Source of the DNA: Sphingomonas naphthae
GTDB lineage: Bacteria; Pseudomonadota; Alphaproteobacteria; Sphingomonadales; Sphingomonadaceae
DNA: 64,000 bases
NCBI RefSeq assembly: GCF_028607085.1
Contig: NZ_CP117413.1
Span: 62,001 to 126,000, forward strand
Reading direction: 5' to 3'
The translations under genes were made by a program, and so were the position numbers. Shown here one piece after another: positions 63,478-64,000 of this stretch. A model generated the notes under the pieces. It saw nothing but the letters and a program-made list of their open reading frames with translations, searched no databases and was not told where the DNA came from. How positions within the stretch are numbered: the first letter of the stretch is position 1; every line of letters starts with the position of its first letter.

Positions 63478-63795
63478 ATGATCAATTTCGCCAAGTTCGA
63501 AATCATCGGGCGAATCGGCGAGATTGATGCCCGTCCCAAGGTGACCCTGCTGTCGGTCTGCGCCAATTATCGCCGTAAGGGGGACGACGCTGAGTGGACC
63601 GATGACAGCTATTGGAACCGGGTCAGTGTTTTTGCCGAGGGGCAGCGCAAGCATATCTCCGACAAGGCACAGGTGGGCGATCTTGTCAGGATTGCAGGCC
63701 GTCTCAAGGACACATCTTACGAGCGGGATGGCACAACGCACTACACGACTGATCGGATCGTCGAAGAATTCGGGATATTGGCTACCAAGAACTGA
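63478..63795 (+). CDS. single-stranded DNA-binding protein-like (OB fold)
   Basis: 105 residues, MINFAKFEIIGRIGEIDARP onward, with the SSB OB-fold core: SVCANYRRKGD, SYWNRVSVFAEGQ, and GDLVRIAGRLKDTSYERDG. It lacks the acidic C-terminal tip of housekeeping SSB (it ends ILATKN), as many plasmid SSB-like proteins do. Probably supports plasmid replication or transfer. Confidence 0.85.
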   Translation: MINFAKFEIIGRIGEIDARPKVTLLSVCANYRRKGDDAEWTDDSYWNRVSVFAEGQRKHISDKAQVGDLVRIAGRLKDTSYERDGTTHYTTDRIVEEFGILATKN

Positions 63796-63854
63796 TCCCG
63801 AGAGGGGAGGCTGCACAGCGACCAGTGCCCTCCCTCAGCTCCAGGATCCAACAC

Positions 63855-64000
63855 ATGCCCACGATAAGCCATACAGCCCAAGATCGCGCTCGTCAGATTG
63901 TCGAAAGTCTTGGCGGACGATGGAACGGCTCGCGTGGGGAATGCCGATGCCCCGCCCATGACGATCATACGCCAAGCCTCTCAGTGCGGCTCGGTAAAAC
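63855..64000 (+). CDS. plasmid primase/TOPRIM protein, N-terminal start (cut by window edge)
   Basis: An open frame from ATG 63855 reads MPTISHTAQDRARQIVESLG, then CRCPAHDDHTPSLSVRLG, to the window end. The CRCPAHDDHTPSLSV motif is the zinc-ribbon start of CHC2-like primases. It starts 60 bp after the SSB-like gene. Confidence 0.75.
   Translation, partial: MPTISHTAQDRARQIVESLGGRWNGSRGECRCPAHDDHTPSLSVRLGK

Noticed and set aside
1-64000. CRISPR arrays, rRNA or tRNA genes
   Set aside because: No array of regularly spaced direct repeats and no recognisable rRNA or tRNA sequence was seen. The only regular repeats are the 22-bp iterons.

Overview
The window looks like part of a large, high-GC conjugative plasmid (or plasmid-like replicon) of a sphingomonad-type alphaproteobacterium. 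The basis is a VirB-type type IV secretion cluster at the left edge, a Rep_3-type initiator with iterons plus ParA/ParB at the right edge, and the paired LuxR/LuxI/PhyH arrangement and chemotaxis-receptor tail typical of Alphaproteobacteria. No rRNA, tRNA or CRISPR array is visible. The species assignment is inference; no strain is claimed.

Layout, left to right. 1-2255: virB4 (partial), virB3, virB2, virB1 and a TrbM-like gene, all on the minus strand. 2387-6739: a quorum-sensing operon (luxR, luxR, lux-box-like palindrome, luxI, phyH) whose phyH is split by an IS3-family element. 7065-16569: a VIT-family metal transporter, then a heavy-metal RND efflux operon (adaptor, RND pump, DUF3240, outer membrane factor) with PepSY, cytochrome b561 and an OmpR/histidine-kinase pair. 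16659-20356: a glycosyltransferase, a GtrA protein and a ferritin-like gene split by an IS256-family element. 20690-22075: a chemotaxis receptor. 22174-27924: cyanide-insensitive-type cytochrome bd oxidase with a 37-residue third subunit and a DUF2490 gene split by an IS66-family element. 27917-33546: a sulfide/persulfide detoxification cluster with a divergent peroxiredoxin and ArsR regulator sharing a palindromic operator. 33584-35836: an Fe-S photolyase with DUF2256, and a VOC protein.

36238-45337 is the accessory region of most interest. A 1618-residue GHKL/Hsp90-like ATPase with a DUF3883-type PD-(D/E)XK motif is followed two bases later by a NERD-nuclease/SF1-helicase protein. A perfect 19-bp inverted repeat lies upstream, and a truncated relative of a DNA-phosphorothioation-associated methyltransferase lies downstream. 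I read this as a candidate two-gene anti-phage or anti-plasmid system beside the debris of another one; function is inferred, not shown.

45568-49412: sulfite dehydrogenase (molybdenum subunit plus cytochrome c), a TehA/SLAC1-type exporter and a LysR regulator. Together with the sulfide cluster these could carry sulfide to sulfate. 49496-54039: a uracil-DNA-glycosylase-like protein, a DUF305/beta-propeller/DedA operon and a frameshifted cardiolipin synthase. 54106-56788: a fluoride module (fluoride riboswitch, CLC-F antiporter, DUF190, universal stress protein). 56926-64000: a serine recombinase with a res-like palindrome, an HTH-tailed protein, parB, parA flanked by two identical 20-bp palindromes, rep, iterons, an SSB-like gene and the start of a primase.

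The three insertion sequences each have recognisable inverted ends and exact target duplications, and each splits a gene that reads through in frame if the element and one duplication are removed. They are therefore probably recent arrivals.
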